Positions 20,331 to 34,540 of a DNA stretch of 64,000 nucleotides are shown here, in pieces. A program made the translations under genes and the position numbers. The notes under the pieces are model-generated. The model was not told where the DNA came from. It was given only the letters and a program-made list of their open reading frames with translations, and made no database searches. The stretch spans positions 4,941,034 to 5,005,033 of the forward strand of contig CM072888.1 in assembly GCA_037013685.1 (NCBI GenBank), read 5' to 3'. The stretch is from Acridotheres tristis (Eukaryota > Chordata > Aves > Passeriformes > Sturnidae). Numbering within the stretch: the first letter of the stretch is position 1; each line of letters opens with the position of its first letter.

Positions 20331-23300
20331 AACGCCTCTGGAGTTCTTTTGTTACAATGACAGGTTGTGAGCTACGTGTGTGTATTGCTGGGCTGGTCCT
20401 CCTTCAGGTCTGTCAGGTGGCAAATAACTTCCTGTTAATGCTTCAAAGCCACTAGTCTGTGCTCTAGTTTAGTTTACCTAATTTTAACTGTAAGCCAACT
20501 ATATATCAAATAAGGGATGTTTAATACAATTGAATCTGTGTTGTGCTTAACAGTGCCAAGAAATGGAGGCTCTATTTATTTACCAAAGCATTTGGAAATA
20601 CAGTTGTGGAGGAGGAAACCACAACTTCCAAATTGTTTTGGTTTTTTTTTCCTTAAGGAATACCACATTAACATGCAAAGCCGTTTAAAATTTTTCTATA
20701 TAGAACTTCCTGGCTGGTTAAATTGTGCAGCAGCTGCAGAAATTAATCTCCCCAGCTCTATTCTAAATAAAAAGCTTGGAGGCAGCATGAAAAATAGTGA
20801 TTGTGTTGCTGTAGTTTGGTAGCTTTGAAATCTGGGAATGTGTGTGTTTGGGCCTATGTCTATGACTTATTTGATTCTTTTCCCATACATTTTCCAATGT
20901 CAACTGAATCTTCTGTCTTTAAATTAAAGGCTCTTAAGGGTGACCTAAGTGTCACAGCTACTTGTGACCATTTAACACACATTCAACAGAAAAAGCTTTT
21001 CATTAAGAGTGAATGGGGAGACCTCATTCTTTTCCTCATGTGGGTCAAGGTTACATCACAATTCTGCTGAACTTTAAAAGTTTTAAATGGATGCGATTTC
21101 ACATGGTGTTCACAATAAGTGGTTCTAGAGAAACTCCACTTCAGAACAGAGCAATGACTTGACAAATGTGTCATATCTTGCTCTTTTTTGAAGCCCTGCT
21201 GCTTTGAATTGCCATACTCAAGCTGCTCTGACTCCCAGCACGGTGATGATTTGAATAAGCTGGCCTTTTAATAGTTAATTCCATCCCAGCTGATGCAGTG
21301 TCATGGAACAGAGCTGACTGAAAAGCTGCTTTTTTATTGAACAGCACAGATGACCCCTGAGAGGTACAAAGCAAAATCATCATCCGAGTGCATCTAGGAA
21401 TGCTTTGCAGGGTGCGGGTGGTGCTGCTCCTCTGTGTGACACAAGTGACGGGCTGGGGGGCTTGTGGGGCAGCAGTGGATGCACACGGATCCTGCTTTCC
21501 AAGATTTCTCAGGAGGAAGCAAAGCCAGGAGAGGAATATTGCTGAGGAGCAGAGACTTGCACTCCTTCGCTGTCACCGCGCGTCTCTGCGAGCGACAGCT
21601 GCAAACGGCCCCGCGGACACAATGGAGGCCTTGTCCGGCGCTGGCCGGAGATGTCCACTGGTAACTGCGTGCTGACAGCCGGGAACACGGAGCCAACGGC
21701 CTCCTCACTGCTGGATCTCAGCCAGCTCCATGCTCAGGGCCTTTGCTCCAAGGGTGCTGCTTCTGCCTCCTCAAGGAAAGCGTTGCCCTCTGTAGCTCTG
21801 TCTCTTCTTTTTTTTTCAGCCAGGTGACTTATCTGGGGGGTTGGGTTGGTTCCCAGCCAAAGAGGAGAAATCCCAAAGGACTCACGTGTTCTCCGTCTTT
21901 TATGATTGTCTTCCATCAGGAGCTATGTCGTGGCACTGTTTCGGATCTCTTTTTTGAAACAAAAGCTACGCTCTAGTTAGTCATATTAATGCTCCCTTTA
22001 CTAACCAGATTTTGGGAATAACTGGAGAAAAATTTGATCTGGACCTACACAGCAAAGAGAAGAGAACAGTACCTTGCAGTGTTCCATGGTTTTCTAATTG
22101 CCAGGTAGAGCAGGTAGTGTTAGAAAAATGAGAATAATGTATTTTTCTTTTGGGTTAGATGCTGTGTGCTTTGTATTTAACATACAAATGTATCTGAGCT
22201 CACTTCCAGATACTCTGGAATGTAAGGTCACTGCCACTATGCCATGGAAATGACTGGGGATTCATCGAGGCAGCTGGATTTTGTGGTGTAGAACCACACA
22301 GGGTTGCATGAGAACACAGGAATGACTTTCCAGCTGACAGCTGGATGAAGTGAAGCTGTGAAGCCTCCACAGCCTGAAGAGACACAGGTTACTTTAAATA
22401 AGCCCCAAGTGCTCAGCCACTGTGTCTGTTCTACTTTCCACAGTGGAAGGGAGAAGATGCTGTGTTCTGTTGGAAGGGGATTTCCAGCAATTAGGGCACT
22501 GAAGTGCACATTTCAGTCCTTCAACCCCAAATTTACCAGGGGGCTGTTGGAGGTTACTCCTCCGTGTCTGCAGAGCGCCAGACTGTCAGAGCCTGTTGTA
22601 ACGTAAAATTAAATTACATTTTTATCCTGATATTTCTGAAATTTCTTGTTTTGAGAAGCCAAGAGAAGGCTGTGTAAAAATGATGGTGTAATTAGGCAGT
22701 AAGCTCAGCTGACCTACTGACCTAATTGCGTGGGTGGGTGATAGATTTGGCCGAGGCTGCCATCTGGTTCCAGCAGTAGAGGCCTTGGACGTGTAAGGTC
22801 TGGGCTGAAGGAAAAGGCAAGTCCAGCAAGCTGGAATTCTTGCTTTGTTTAGTGTCTTGAAACTCATTATAAGAGATGAGTTTAGGAAACAGTAATTTAG
22901 CAATAAAAACAAAGGGTGGATAAAGTTTCCATGTTCCATGCTGGAGGAATCCATGGCTGGGATGAGAATTTGCCCTCAGAGTTGGGGAGTTTCTCCAAAG
23001 ATGGCTCCATTACACCAGTGCTGGGGTGGGTGAGGGCGTTATCCACGGGGGGATAATTCCTAACAAATGAAAAGTACTTGCTCTTCTTTATGGTTCCATA
23101 TCATAAGAACAGGTGGGAGAGGATTAGCTCCTCTGTCTGTGATAAAGCAAATCTGTTAAGAGGGATTAAAGGGGCTAGATGAAGTGTTTTAATGGATTTA
23201 TATGAAGTAATAGATTTTTGTCCTGGAGGAATGTTCAGGACTCACTGATACTTCTGCATTTCTTGTTCTGCTTAAATTACCTCCAAATTCTAAGGAATCC

Positions 23301-25749
23301 TGATTAATTGTTGGCTTTCTTCCAGCTGGAGTATTTGTGTCAGTCATGGTGGTGTTTCAAAAAACCTGCAATAAAATTCTGTTCTGCTGTCACCCAGCTG
23401 GATTTACCAGCCCTACACAGCACACGGGGCTGCACAGGTCCTGTTCTGATGACCCTTCATTTGGAGGGCAGTTTGCTTTTAGGGCAGCTCTTAACCATTT
23501 GTAGTTCTTCCCTGTGGTTGTGTTTCACTTTCCTCTGCCTGGTGGGAGGAGCCATGGCTTCTCCCCTTGGCATTAGTTACCCAGCCATGTGGAGCCCGTG
23601 GTAAGGAGCTTTCTGCTCACTGGAGGGATCTGCTCAAAACCTTGTGATCTCCAGAGTGATACTTACAGGTCGGTTTATATTTGTGATAAATGGATGCAGT
23701 GCAGTTGGTTTTCCCAGGAGCTGCCATTCTCCCTCCTCCTGGTGAAGGTGTTTAGATACTGCCTCATTTACTTACTCATTTACTTACCAATTTACTTACC
23801 AATAAATACAAATTAGGGAAAGTTTTCCTGCAAACCACACATGGCTTGGCTTCTTAGTTTAAGTATGTATGGGTGAGACACTAGTCTTAATGAACAACTT
23901 TTGATTTTAGCATCAAAAAAGAACCAGAAATTCACCTGTATTTTTCAACATTCCTGATACGTGCATGGGGTGGTATTATAAGAGAAACAGTGTGCTTCCA
24001 GGAGAAGTACATATTCCAAAATTAGCTTGAAAGTGTGGTAGTCCTTTATTTAGGAGCAGAGAAACATCCATTTGGTCAGTCCTTGGAGAAAGGTGTGCCT
24101 GATAGCCGTGGCTGTGGCCTTGTAAGCACGCCCTGGTTTTGTGAACCTTTGTCTACACGTTGGGTGCCCCGACCTGAAAACAAACATCCTGCAGAACACG
24201 ATGTCAGGAGGCACAAACAGCCTGACAGAGGCTCTGCCCCCAGGGGCTGAACCCCATTGTGTTTGTGCAAGAAAGAGCACAATGGGACATCCTGCCTGAC
24301 CCCGAAGGGTCGCTGCTGGAGTATGAGCGCGTTTATTCCATGGAATATTTCTTCTGAATGGAGCTGATGGATTTACATCAGTGAATGAGCTGGCCAGGCG
24401 ACAGTGCTTGCACTGCCTTAGGAATGCCCAGTGCTCATAAATGCTCGGATGTTCTTAGTTTGTGGGATAAAGTGACTGTAGGAAGTAGCTGGAGCTCCCT
24501 AAATAGGCTGAAATTATATAACTGATTAACTACTTAATGGCTATTTTAAATGAAACCTCCTGTTTTCTGGCACATGCTTCAATTTCCAAGCCACCTGAGT
24601 GTTCTTGCAGTGCTACGAGGATTCCTCTTCCACACTCCAAGCAGGAGGAAGAGATGAATTTATGTGACCTGGTGAAGGTTCTCTCCAAAGCTTCGTTTCT
24701 TGTGTGATGTGTGATTTGTTTTTTGGATCTGTGCACTTTATGTGCAGCACACTTCCAGATGAATATGAATAAACTAGTTGCCTGAAAGGAAGGGGGAAGT
24801 GCTGGAGCTTTCCTCTAACCTGGATATGGGGAGATTGCACAGCACCTTCTTTTCATACCAAAGTCTTACCTAAATCCAGTCTCACTTACCTGACTCCTTA
24901 TTTTTAGGGAATAATTGTCCACTTGTTCATTTTTCTACATGGTATGCAAAGTTCTGGATGAAATGTACTACGACTACAGGAACACCTGTGCTGTCACTGA
25001 GGCACTTTTTGATTTAATACATTTTTGCATGTCCTGTATCTCATCCAATTCAAGGTGAGGATAAACCTGGTTAGTCAAGGTGGGACATACAGGATAGTTG
25101 GACGTCATGAATTTGTTTTGTTCTGATATTCAACTCCAGGTATGAACTTTGCCAAACTTTGGCTGTGCCTGAGCTCAAATGTACTGATCTGCCAAAAGTA
25201 TGTGAAGAAATACTGTAAGAATTGAAAATGCACCAGTTCTGCTGTGTTAAATAGCCAAAGGCTCTCTCTGGTTGAGACAGAAGGTGACATTGTGGAGTGT
25301 CCACAGAGATTTTTGTATGGGCTTTCAAACCTGGAGTTCTAGGGCCTGTGTTGTTGTATGCCCACTTTCCATCCCTTGTCCTGTGCTGGAGCAGCAGCAC
25401 TTGCTGTGGTAGTTCCAGAGTCATCCATCACTGCTGCCAGGTGCAGATAACATCCCCTGGAAAAGTTAACCTCACCTGCTCTCCCTCCTGACAGTTCTAA
25501 CACACTGGGGTTGGGACAACTTTATCTCTTCAGGTGGCAAAAACTGCAAAGTATCTCAGAGCATTTTACACTTGGACTTAAATTCTTTGAAATTAACTGT
25601 GCCTGATAAAACAGCTCTGAAGGAAACGCTTCTCTTTGGCTGGTGAGAAAACTGGGGCTGGAGGTCTGCGTGGAGCCACACTGTGAGGCACTGGCACAAA
25701 CGGGAGCTTTTGACCAGGAGTGTTTAATTACTGAGTCATTCTGTGCAGA
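20331..25749. other. Intergenic DNA downstream of SPRY1, no gene seen
   Basis: No recognisable coding exon. A modestly GC-richer patch at about 21,390-21,690 has open frames on both strands but no homology I can name. There is a short TTAC-type tandem repeat near 23,764. An inverted repeat with 9-bp arms (CCCATTGTG/CACAATGGG, 24,253-24,286) is also visible. The rest looks unique. Confidence 0.55.
23764..23799. repeat. Three-copy 12-bp tandem repeat (CATTTACTTACT type)
   Basis: Three consecutive 12-mers CATTTACTTACT, CATTTACTTACC and AATTTACTTACC are followed by a partial AATAAATAC. This is a small imperfect minisatellite with TTTACTTAC as its core. Confidence 0.8.
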
Positions 25750-25756
25750 GGGATGG

Positions 25757-25792
<36 letters not shown>

Positions 25793-25797
25793 ATGGG
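25750..25797. repeat. (GGAT)n tetranucleotide microsatellite
   Basis: About twelve units of GGAT/ATGG with one interruption (GGAC) near the left third. The tract is long enough to be length-polymorphic between individuals. Its open frames (WMDG repeats) are an artefact of the repeat. Confidence 0.95.
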
Positions 25798-28700
25798 AGG
25801 AAGAGAGGGAAAAAAAACCCATCCTGCTGGAAACTGTAGCACTTTCTGGAGAATATTTAAAACATGCCATAGATGGACGTGTGGTTAGAAGGATTGTTAA
25901 TACTCTAGGAGGAAAATATATAATCCCAAAACAGGGATCAATTTGAAATGTTCTTGGTACAGTACACTACAGTATGATCCACCTGTAATGAACAGTTTCC
26001 ACATTTATTAGTTTTGGGCTTGTTTTTTTTTTTTTTTAATGGCAGCAGTGCTGATGTCTGGGTGTCAGCGTTTGGATATGTGGGAAACGAGGTAAGAGCC
26101 TAAATAATACATGTTACTTGCGGGGCTGCAAACTAGAGCCATATCCTATGGCCTTCTAATTAAAACTCTTTATTTCCACAGATTTATTCTGTGGGCCTTA
26201 CTAAATAGATCAGCCTTGGGTTTCTAATGGTGACTACTTGAGGAGGAATGTCGCCTTTGTTCCCCTGAATGGTGGGGAGCAGATTACCGGGCTGCCAATT
26301 TCCTGCTGCCTTTCAGAGCTGCAATTTGAGCCCTATTTGCTCCTGGCTCTTGCACAATTGGAAACAATGGGTGGCTTCTTTCAGGTTTCACTTCAGAGCT
26401 CTTAGAAACTGGGGAAGTGGCAAAAGCCCTACTTTACAGGTAATTAACAATAGATAATGTTTGCTCTGCGTTCCCCCCCTCCTTTTTTTTTTCTTTTTTT
26501 CTTTTTTTTTTTTTAAGAGCTGATAAAGGTAGAAGTACACACCAGGCTCCCAGTACAGAACCCGCACGGGCAGTTTTGTGGATGCAGTCCCAGCCACAAC
26601 CCCAGCAAGGTGATGGTGTGGGTCAAACCTCCAAGCAAAGGCAGGGAAAGCCACACCAGAAGAGCTGCTGGGCTGGCAGCAATGCTGAGGGCCCTGTTCC
26701 AATCAGCCCAGTGTGTGTGAGTGTTTGCTGGTGCGAACCTGCTCTTTGATTTAGGGCCCCTTTTTATTGTAGCCTCTATCTCCTTTATTAGGTGCACTCT
26801 CCTCATACCTTGTTGACGTTTATGTAGGATAGTTAAATGTTTTCTTGGGGATATTCCATTCTAGGAAACCACCTGTCCTGTAAAGTTTATCTTAAATACA
26901 GAAGCTTGTTTTACCACATAAAGATAGAAGTGGCTGTTGTTTAATCTTATCTCACTAATGGAGGGCTGTGGAAGCCTACGAAGAAGATACAAAGAGATGC
27001 TCTTGCAATGTTATTAAAAGTTATGAAAAAACGGTTTGGGGCAGATGGACAGTGTCTAGATTGAGATGCTCATGCCTCTCTGTGTCAGAGGTGCTCTCCT
27101 TCCTTACCTCTTTGCCTGAAGACACATCACAGTAGGTGGCTACTGGAACTGCAGGCGTGGATGCAGGGCTATGAACCAAAAATGGGACGTATCCGACAGC
27201 ACCTGAGGAAATTCAGTCCCTGCACCCTGCACTCCATCCATGTGTTGCATTTGAACATGTAACCAAGGTATTAAAAAATAAATGAAAACAAGAAGCAGTT
27301 CTGCATTTCATGCCTGTGTTTCTGAGTTTCCCATGGGGATTGCAGAATTTAATTAGCTTCAACTGTGAGCATGACTTTTGCTTCTTGTTCTCACCATCTG
27401 CAAGGCCTGGACTCAGTAAAATACTTGTTTCTCCTCCTTCCTCTTGTAGCTGCCCCTCTTACTATTATGACTTCAGTGATATCTTTTTGGGTGTAAATCT
27501 TACCATAGAAACTATCCCAGGAGAGAAGGATTGCAGAGTTGCAACATTTTGGATGTATCTCTGCTCCAGAGCAGGAGCAGATGGAAGGATGCCCATGCCC
27601 TCTGTTGTTCATCTTCACTGAGCTCTGAAAAAGAGGAGGAAGAGATTCTGAGCAGAGGCTTGGAGCCAAGCTGTAAAACTGCCTCGCTGGTAGGTTTGTT
27701 AGAGGATTCTGATTATTTCCGCCTTTCTCCAATTACTTGCAGATAATTTAGGAAGATGGAGGAGATCTGAATGAACAAGGTATGTGCCCATCACCCTTCC
27801 CACCTGTGAGTCTGCAGCAGTGCTTCCGTGACATGCCAGCACAAGGGTTTGTCTGGCTCTTCTGTGCTTATGGACAATGCAATTATATAATATAGTAAAA
27901 AAATAATGAAAATGTCACCCAAGGCAGGAGCTGTATGATGGATAATCATTTCCTCCTCCTGCATTCTGTGGGCACAGAGACACGTGGGGGTATTTGCACA
28001 TGCACTCAGTGTACACCAAAGGTTTTCCCCTCTTGCCTCTTGGGCAGGCTGTTCTCTGTGTCAGCCCCACTTGCTCATACGTGATGTTGTGCTGTGGAAA
28101 ACGATGCCTCCCTCATGCTTTTCAGAGGAAGTAAATTTGCCAAAACAAATGTTGGGGAGAGGAACGCCTGACAATTCTGTTTTGATTTTATGTAACCTTT
28201 ACAATGCCCTCCCTGCAATGCCTCCCAGATAAAAAGGTGGTGTGCCAGAAAAAGAGAGTGGTTACAACTCCTGATGACCTCATCCCATCTCTCTGTTTCA
28301 AACAAGGTGCTGTTGGATGGGTAATGAGACATGGCATCAGAGTTTTTGGTTTTGTGCCTGCAGCGACGGTGGGAAGCATCCCACGGAGAGACCCCACTCT
28401 CTGGGTAGAAAGGACAGCAGTGAGGCAGGAACAGTGAGAGTGACAACAGCCACAAAGCAACGGAGGGGTTGGACAAGGTTGTACAGTAATACACCAGAGT
28501 CAGAATGGAAAATGGTCTCACCAGGATATGGTTGTGAAGGGAACGTTTTGGGTGGAGGTGGCTCTGTCTCCATTGCCCCCCGTACTGGAAATGCAGGGAT
28601 GGCCTGTAAAACCCGATAGAATTTTTAGTCTAAGGAGTCTCAGTTTCAAGTTTCTGTGAAGCCTCAGCTCAGTCCAGCCATCCAGAGGAGATGCTACCTG

Positions 28701-31700
28701 GCAAGGGAGAACAGGTGAAAGCACTGAGTCATCTGCAATCATTTCCTTAACAAAAGGACTCGTCCATAGCCTGGGGGTTATATTCTTGTCTAGACTTAGG
28801 CAGGAAACCATTTGATTTACAACTGGATGTAAGGAACAGCGATTGCTTGCCTCATCTGCACAGTAGATTACTGGCATGTATTTCCCTTAGGTTACAAACC
28901 TAAAGGATCCCACATCAGCAAGACATGGCAGTGTGTGTTGTTGGCTAAGCCAGTTAGGATGCTGAGAAAATGGCAGACCAATGCTCCAGAGTTTGTAAAT
29001 TCAGGATAAAATGAAAAAAATCTGCCTGGAAAGCTCTGAGCAACTCAGCTGGTGGCAAACTCCTTTCTGCCCCTTTAGAGTACCTGGGATGCTCCACAGA
29101 ATTAGAAAACTCCCCATAGCTGAGGGAGCCTTTGGTTATATAGAGGGGCATTAACGAGGCCTGCTCCTCTTGAGACAGGTCATACTATGGTCTTGATCTC
29201 CTTCAGGCTTGCCCTAAGACCTGCAGCCTTAAACCCAAGGATTTGTGACAGGACCCCTGCATCCCTTCTGGAGCTCTGCTGGATTTGGTGAGTCCGTGCT
29301 AAGGGTATCAGCTAAAATTGGCCTGTGATCTGTGTTCAAGCTACAGGGGTATGAGAATTGGTATAAGAATTACAGAAGCTGCTCCCAGCAAAATGGTGGG
29401 GTTGAGTCAGCCAGAGAGACCAAATGGAGGTTCTTACCGACTTAGTCTTTGTTGGGTGCCTAACTAGAGCTGAGCCTCCTGCAAGGACAGGGGCTTTGAC
29501 TGCCTTTTGTGATACAAATGGGGCATGTTTAAAACCCTGTTTGTGGCTGGGAGTGGGAAGCTGTTTGTTTGAGGGTATTAACTGTCTGATAGCATGCCTG
29601 GCCCTCATCGAGGTGGCCCCAGGAGCAGGGTAGCTTGGAAATGCCACTTGCAATTAAAACCTGTATTTTAAAGTGCAGTTCTGCTGCTTGTTCACGCTGA
29701 GAAGGGTTTCCTATCTTTCAGAGTCTTTTGGTCGCTGGGCTACACTTAATAGGATGAGATTTATTTTTTTTTTCCCCCCTTTCCCCCTTGAACCACAAAG
29801 CTGCCAAGCTATCCAAGAAAGAGGCTTGTAATTAATGCTAAGTGGAGTGGAAAGCAGGGTGGCTGCTCAGCGTAGGGCATGCTCTGGCCTCAAAGAATGC
29901 CAGTGGAGCTCTGAAACAACTGTGAGTCTCCAGGTTTTTAATCATGGTACGTGGGAGTAGGAGCTGCCCCCACTGCAGGGAAGCTGTTTGGCTCCGTTGT
30001 GGCTGGAATGTAAATGTTGCACTGCTGGGCTGTGGCAGCGTCCCTTTGGGTGGGTTTCTCTTTTGGGGCACTCCAGAAAAGGCTTGGATCTGCTTCTCTT
30101 TGAAAGCTTTGTCTGAGTTCCTGCAGGCTGTGACCTTGCAGTTTGGGGTTGTGATCTTCCTGATGATAACCTCATCATTTCACCTTGGCCTGTCCCTAAA
30201 GGGTCTGTCCCAGGGACACATTTTCTCAGCCATCCCCTCCTCCTTGCACACAGCTTTGTTGTTCCAGTAAGTGGTTTCACTTTCTGAAGTGCTGAAAGTG
30301 GCTGTTAAAGCAGCAGCTGCCTTAACCTGAGGCTCACCTGCTTTACATTTGGGATTTTTCCCCCTCCCACCTTCAAGCTGTTTTCCCACTGGGTTTGATG
30401 AGCAAGTGGAATGCAGTTTCCACGTCTGTTGTATGGGTTATAGACCTCACCCTGGGCAAAATTAGGGCAAGGCTTTTTGCTCAGCTCTCTGAGAGACAGG
30501 GAATGTGTTGGGCAAGTCCTTTGCCTGTGCTTTTCCAACCACTTCTGAGTGCCTAAAAATCCTTAGAGAAAAATGCTTGTGACTGCCAAGAAACCCTTAG
30601 CTAAGTAAAGCTGAGAATAGACTGGTACTGAGTGGCAAAGAAAAAAAGAGTGAGGAGCAGGAGGAGTGACATTGGGGTTTTTTAACCTGCTTTATAGTAG
30701 GTCCATTTCAAATCCGTGGTTTTCCTTTTTGCCTTTGCATCTCCAAACTGCATCCTGCATTTCTGTGTCTGTTTGGTGAGACTATAGCAGAAACTCTGGT
30801 GTCTGCACTGCCTCAGCTTGCAGAGCTGTAAAGAATAAATACCAAAGCTGTTGGCTTGGCCATTTGGTCACCTTGCTGTTGGAAGCGGGGTTTTTTTTCA
30901 TTCTCTAACAAATAGGCTGTGGCAGAGGACCTGCTGTGTAGGTTTTCAATTTAAACTTTTGCTTTGTGGGGTTTTTTGGTGATTTTTTTTCTTCCCTTTA
31001 AAACAAAGCCCCTCAATTGCCAAGCTCCGTCCAACTTACTCAGAATTCCTGAGTTTTGCTTCCTTCTTGAAGGTGGTGGTACAGAAAGCCGACGTATGGA
31101 ATCTTTTTCTCCTCCAACGTCTGCGTGGATCTCCCCCCAAGCCGTATGTCGGTGTTTCCCAGCTGCCCGGGTTTCTCATGCAGATGAGCCCTGCAAAACG
31201 GTTTCCTCCTGCACCGTGTTAGGACAAAGGCTCAGTTGTTGTTTTCTGTTGATAAACCGGACATTTAACTGCTTCGTTTCCCCCCTACTACAGCAGAATT
31301 AGTCGGGGGCTATTTGCTCAGGCCCCAATCCCTGGGATTGCTGGGACAATCGCTCAAGAGGTTCCGATTTAGAAACCAATGAATGTCAAGCTGAGCCTCT
31401 GAACTAAACTTTCTTTGAGATGAGCCAGAGTGACCTGCAGCGAGCTCTAAAGAAGAGTGCAATGACCCCCCCTCCCCTTCCCTTCCCGAAAGGAAAAATA
31501 TTTCCCAGACCACTGGGAACCCTCCTGACTTCCTCTCCTGTGAATTCTGGATTAGTGTGATTTGCATGCTTAAAGTTAATTCACTGGTGAACGGAGGAGG
31601 TGTCTGGGCGCTTGAATAGATTCAGCTCCTCGCCGCCGAGTGCCAAAGGCCTCCGGTGCGAACCGCGGAGCGAGGGAAAGTGAGGACATGGAGGACAACT

Positions 31701-34504
31701 GCAGGGCTGAGGGGAGGGAGGAGGGTTTGTACCATTTGTACTCAAGTGTTTGCAATTCTGCCCTCCCACAGGCCATGGCAACTGGACTGAATGTAATCTG
31801 GCCCTTTTATTTTGTTGCTTTCATTCAAGCGAGGCCATATAACAAGTGGAGAGAGAGAGGAAGGGGGGAAATGCATGAAGTATACATAATAAAGGTTGGG
31901 TGATGCTGCTGGAAATGCCGTTTACTGTTTAAAAATGCAACCAGTGCTCAGTGTACTGGGCAGGTTGGGAATTTGAGTCTGCTGGGTCCCTGGGAGGCTT
32001 CCTCTGAAGCCATCCCTAAAAACAAAACAAACAAAAAAAGCCCGGTCTGGTCATCCACAGGCCTAGTTCCCTGATAAGAGCCATCTCTCATGACCAAATT
32101 AAAACATGGGCTCCACTTGCAGTTTGCAGTTGATGAGATGTGTCCCTCTGCCCATTAGGAAAGTTCCCGTTTCCAATTTTTTTGGTGCCTGGGAAAGCTG
32201 CTTTAAAATTGATGAGAGAGAGAAAGAAAAAAAGAAGAAGAAAAGTTTGAATCATGGCACAGAGTCACTGGCCCCGCTGAGGGGGCTTTCTCTCTCCTCT
32301 GAAGAACAGACCACGCACAAAGCCAGATGGTTCCCGTCTGCTGGCTTTATTCAATGCACTTCCTCCCACAGACGGGAGCCCTTTTGCCCTCCTTCCACCC
32401 CCCTCTTTCAAGCATCCACCACTGGGCCTTTCTGTTCTGCGGCTGGAAATAATCTTTTATTGCCCAGTTGTTCGGAAGTGACCTTTTGCCCTTGATTAGA
32501 TAGCACCAGGCTCTATCGCCGGATTGCTTTTGAGCTGGCAGTTGCTTTTTTGTGTCCGCTGATCCGGTGTCAGGGAGAACAATGCAAGGCTTTGCAAAAT
32601 TTTAGTCCGGCTACGGCTCCATGTGGGATGGCGGGGGTAGGGAGGAACGGCGTTGGATAAAGCGGCCTCACGGACCATGATTAATTATATGAAAACATTT
32701 CCTTTAATAAACTGAAAAACAAATCGTGTTTTGGTTTGGGTTTTAGATTCATCTCGCGCACTGATGCGAACCGCTGCGCGCTCCTTTCCAAGCCCTCGGA
32801 TCCCCGGCGGAGGCAAAGGGGCAAAACTGTTCCCTGCTCCTCTCCTATAGGGCTTTTGTGCCTGGCTGCTCAGGCAGGTGAGCTGAAACCTGCCCCCAAA
32901 GCCTCCAGCTGGCATCCAGCTCAGTGCTTTACTCATGGGGTGGCTGGAGGGGTTATTTCAGGGAGAGGCTCTCAAGCCCTGGAGGAAATAACTGATCCTT
33001 CTCCAAAAAGCAGATGTGATAGCTATAGAGAGGGGAATCTTAGTTACCTGTAGACAAAAAAACAGTATTTAAGGAAAGTTATGGAAATTCTGTAAAATGT
33101 AGTAAAAAGAGGAAAAGAAAATGCTTTCTTGAGAAATTTTAACCCCAAAGCCTAGAACTGAGTGTGCATTACACCTCACCCCAAAACCCAGAACCTCACT
33201 TAGCATATGGATTATACTCTCCTGTATTATTTTTCTGTTCTTGTTTTCCTATTATTATTTTCTATTGAACTTAAAATACACTGCATTTGGGGGGTGGGAA
33301 TCTCTTTCCTAAATAAATGGACCTTGAGCTTTAGCCTAAAACCAAATCAAACAAAGCCCAAACCTGCCTGCCTTTCCCCTCCCCATCCAGCTTGATCTGG
33401 ACTGACTTAGAAATAGCAGGTGGGAAGCTGGTGGCCTGTGGGTTATTCAGTAATCTGTAAGCTAAAATCAAGAAAGCTGGTTTTTGGGTACTTTTGGAGG
33501 TAGGCTTTCAGTGTTCAAGACAGCTTAGTCTTAGGCAGTCTGGCAAAATAAGAAATTAATAAATTAAAAAAAAATAAGTAAGTACATCTGGTTTCCAGTC
33601 CTGTAGAAGTTAAAGGAGAAAGATCCTTGTTCTGCAAGGATTTTAGTCTTTGTGTTTGGGTCTGGTGGGGTTTTTTTTGTCTGTTGGTTTTTCTTTTCTT
33701 TTTTTTTTTTTTTTTACCCTGATTGGATTCTGTCACTACCCAATTTTGAAGGAATTTTCTCCAGGGAATAATTTGTTGGTTACCACAATCCTTTTGTTAC
33801 TGCTGTGCACTACACTGCTTCCTTGAATAGTAACCTTTAAAAAAAAAATGCATCAGCTCTCTTGGCCTCACTGATTCATCATCAGCGTTTAATTCTGTCA
33901 AGGCCACCCCTTCATCTGGCAAATCACACGAATGTCTGTGGTGTGAGTTGGACACGTTCCGTGTCACGAAGGCAGCTTGGGAGCTCTGTTCCCTGGCTGT
34001 CTGGGCTCCAGCTGCTGGAATTCTGGGCTCAGTGAGGAATGGTGTCCAGCCAAGGTGCCCCCACAGCAGGCACCCTCACCTGGGTTCTCCTGGCTCTTAG
34101 AACAATCTGTTCCACAAGCCTGTTGGTGTCACACTGTTAGACTTCTCTGTGAGGAGTTTGCTTATGATCCTCAATGAATTCTATGCATTTTTTCCCTCAT
34201 GCCCCTGTTGTATACACTGAAGTGTTATCTTTGGACAGTAAGAAACACTGAAATATTTCTATAGATTCAGTTGCACTGCTTGGAAGATTTGTCAGGTGGT
34301 AACTTGGGGGCACCTGAGAAGCAGAGGTTGTATCAGCTGTAGCTCTCCAGGGTACAAGAACTCTTCAATTAACAAGCTGTACTAATTGAACCCATATCTG
34401 TCCCCATATCTGTTGGTTGTAATCACAGCAATGACTGCACTTCTGTCTTCTCCCCTGTGCCAAAGTTATTGCTGTGATAAGCAATTTACATCTTAGACTA
34501 TTTT
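25798..34504. other. Intergenic DNA with possible conserved non-coding segments, no gene seen
   Basis: No coding exon is recognised. A pyrimidine-rich tract with long T runs lies at about 26,475-26,516. Unique AT-rich segments at 26,100-26,460 and 31,640-31,900 carry clustered developmental-factor-like motifs and are listed as findings. A homeodomain-type TTAATTA core lies at 32,681. A GA-rich stretch spans about 32,210-32,245, and a T-rich tract lies at about 33,690-33,715. Short open frames on both strands look random. Confidence 0.5.
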
Positions 34505-34540
34505 AGGTTGGAAGGAACCTCAAAGCAGTAGTTCCAACCT
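34505..34540 (-). repeat. Short CR1-like 3'-end remnant, minus orientation
   Basis: AGGTTGGAAGGAACCT, followed within 20 bases by AGTTCCAACCT, matches the reverse-complement start of many CR1 3' ends. Only about 36-45 bp are recognisable. The inverted pair AGGTTGGAA/TTCCAACCT could also be a chance palindrome. Confidence 0.5.

Noticed and set aside
25750..25797. Tandem units that could be mistaken for a CRISPR-like array
   Set aside because: It is a plain GGAT microsatellite without spacers, in a vertebrate genome.
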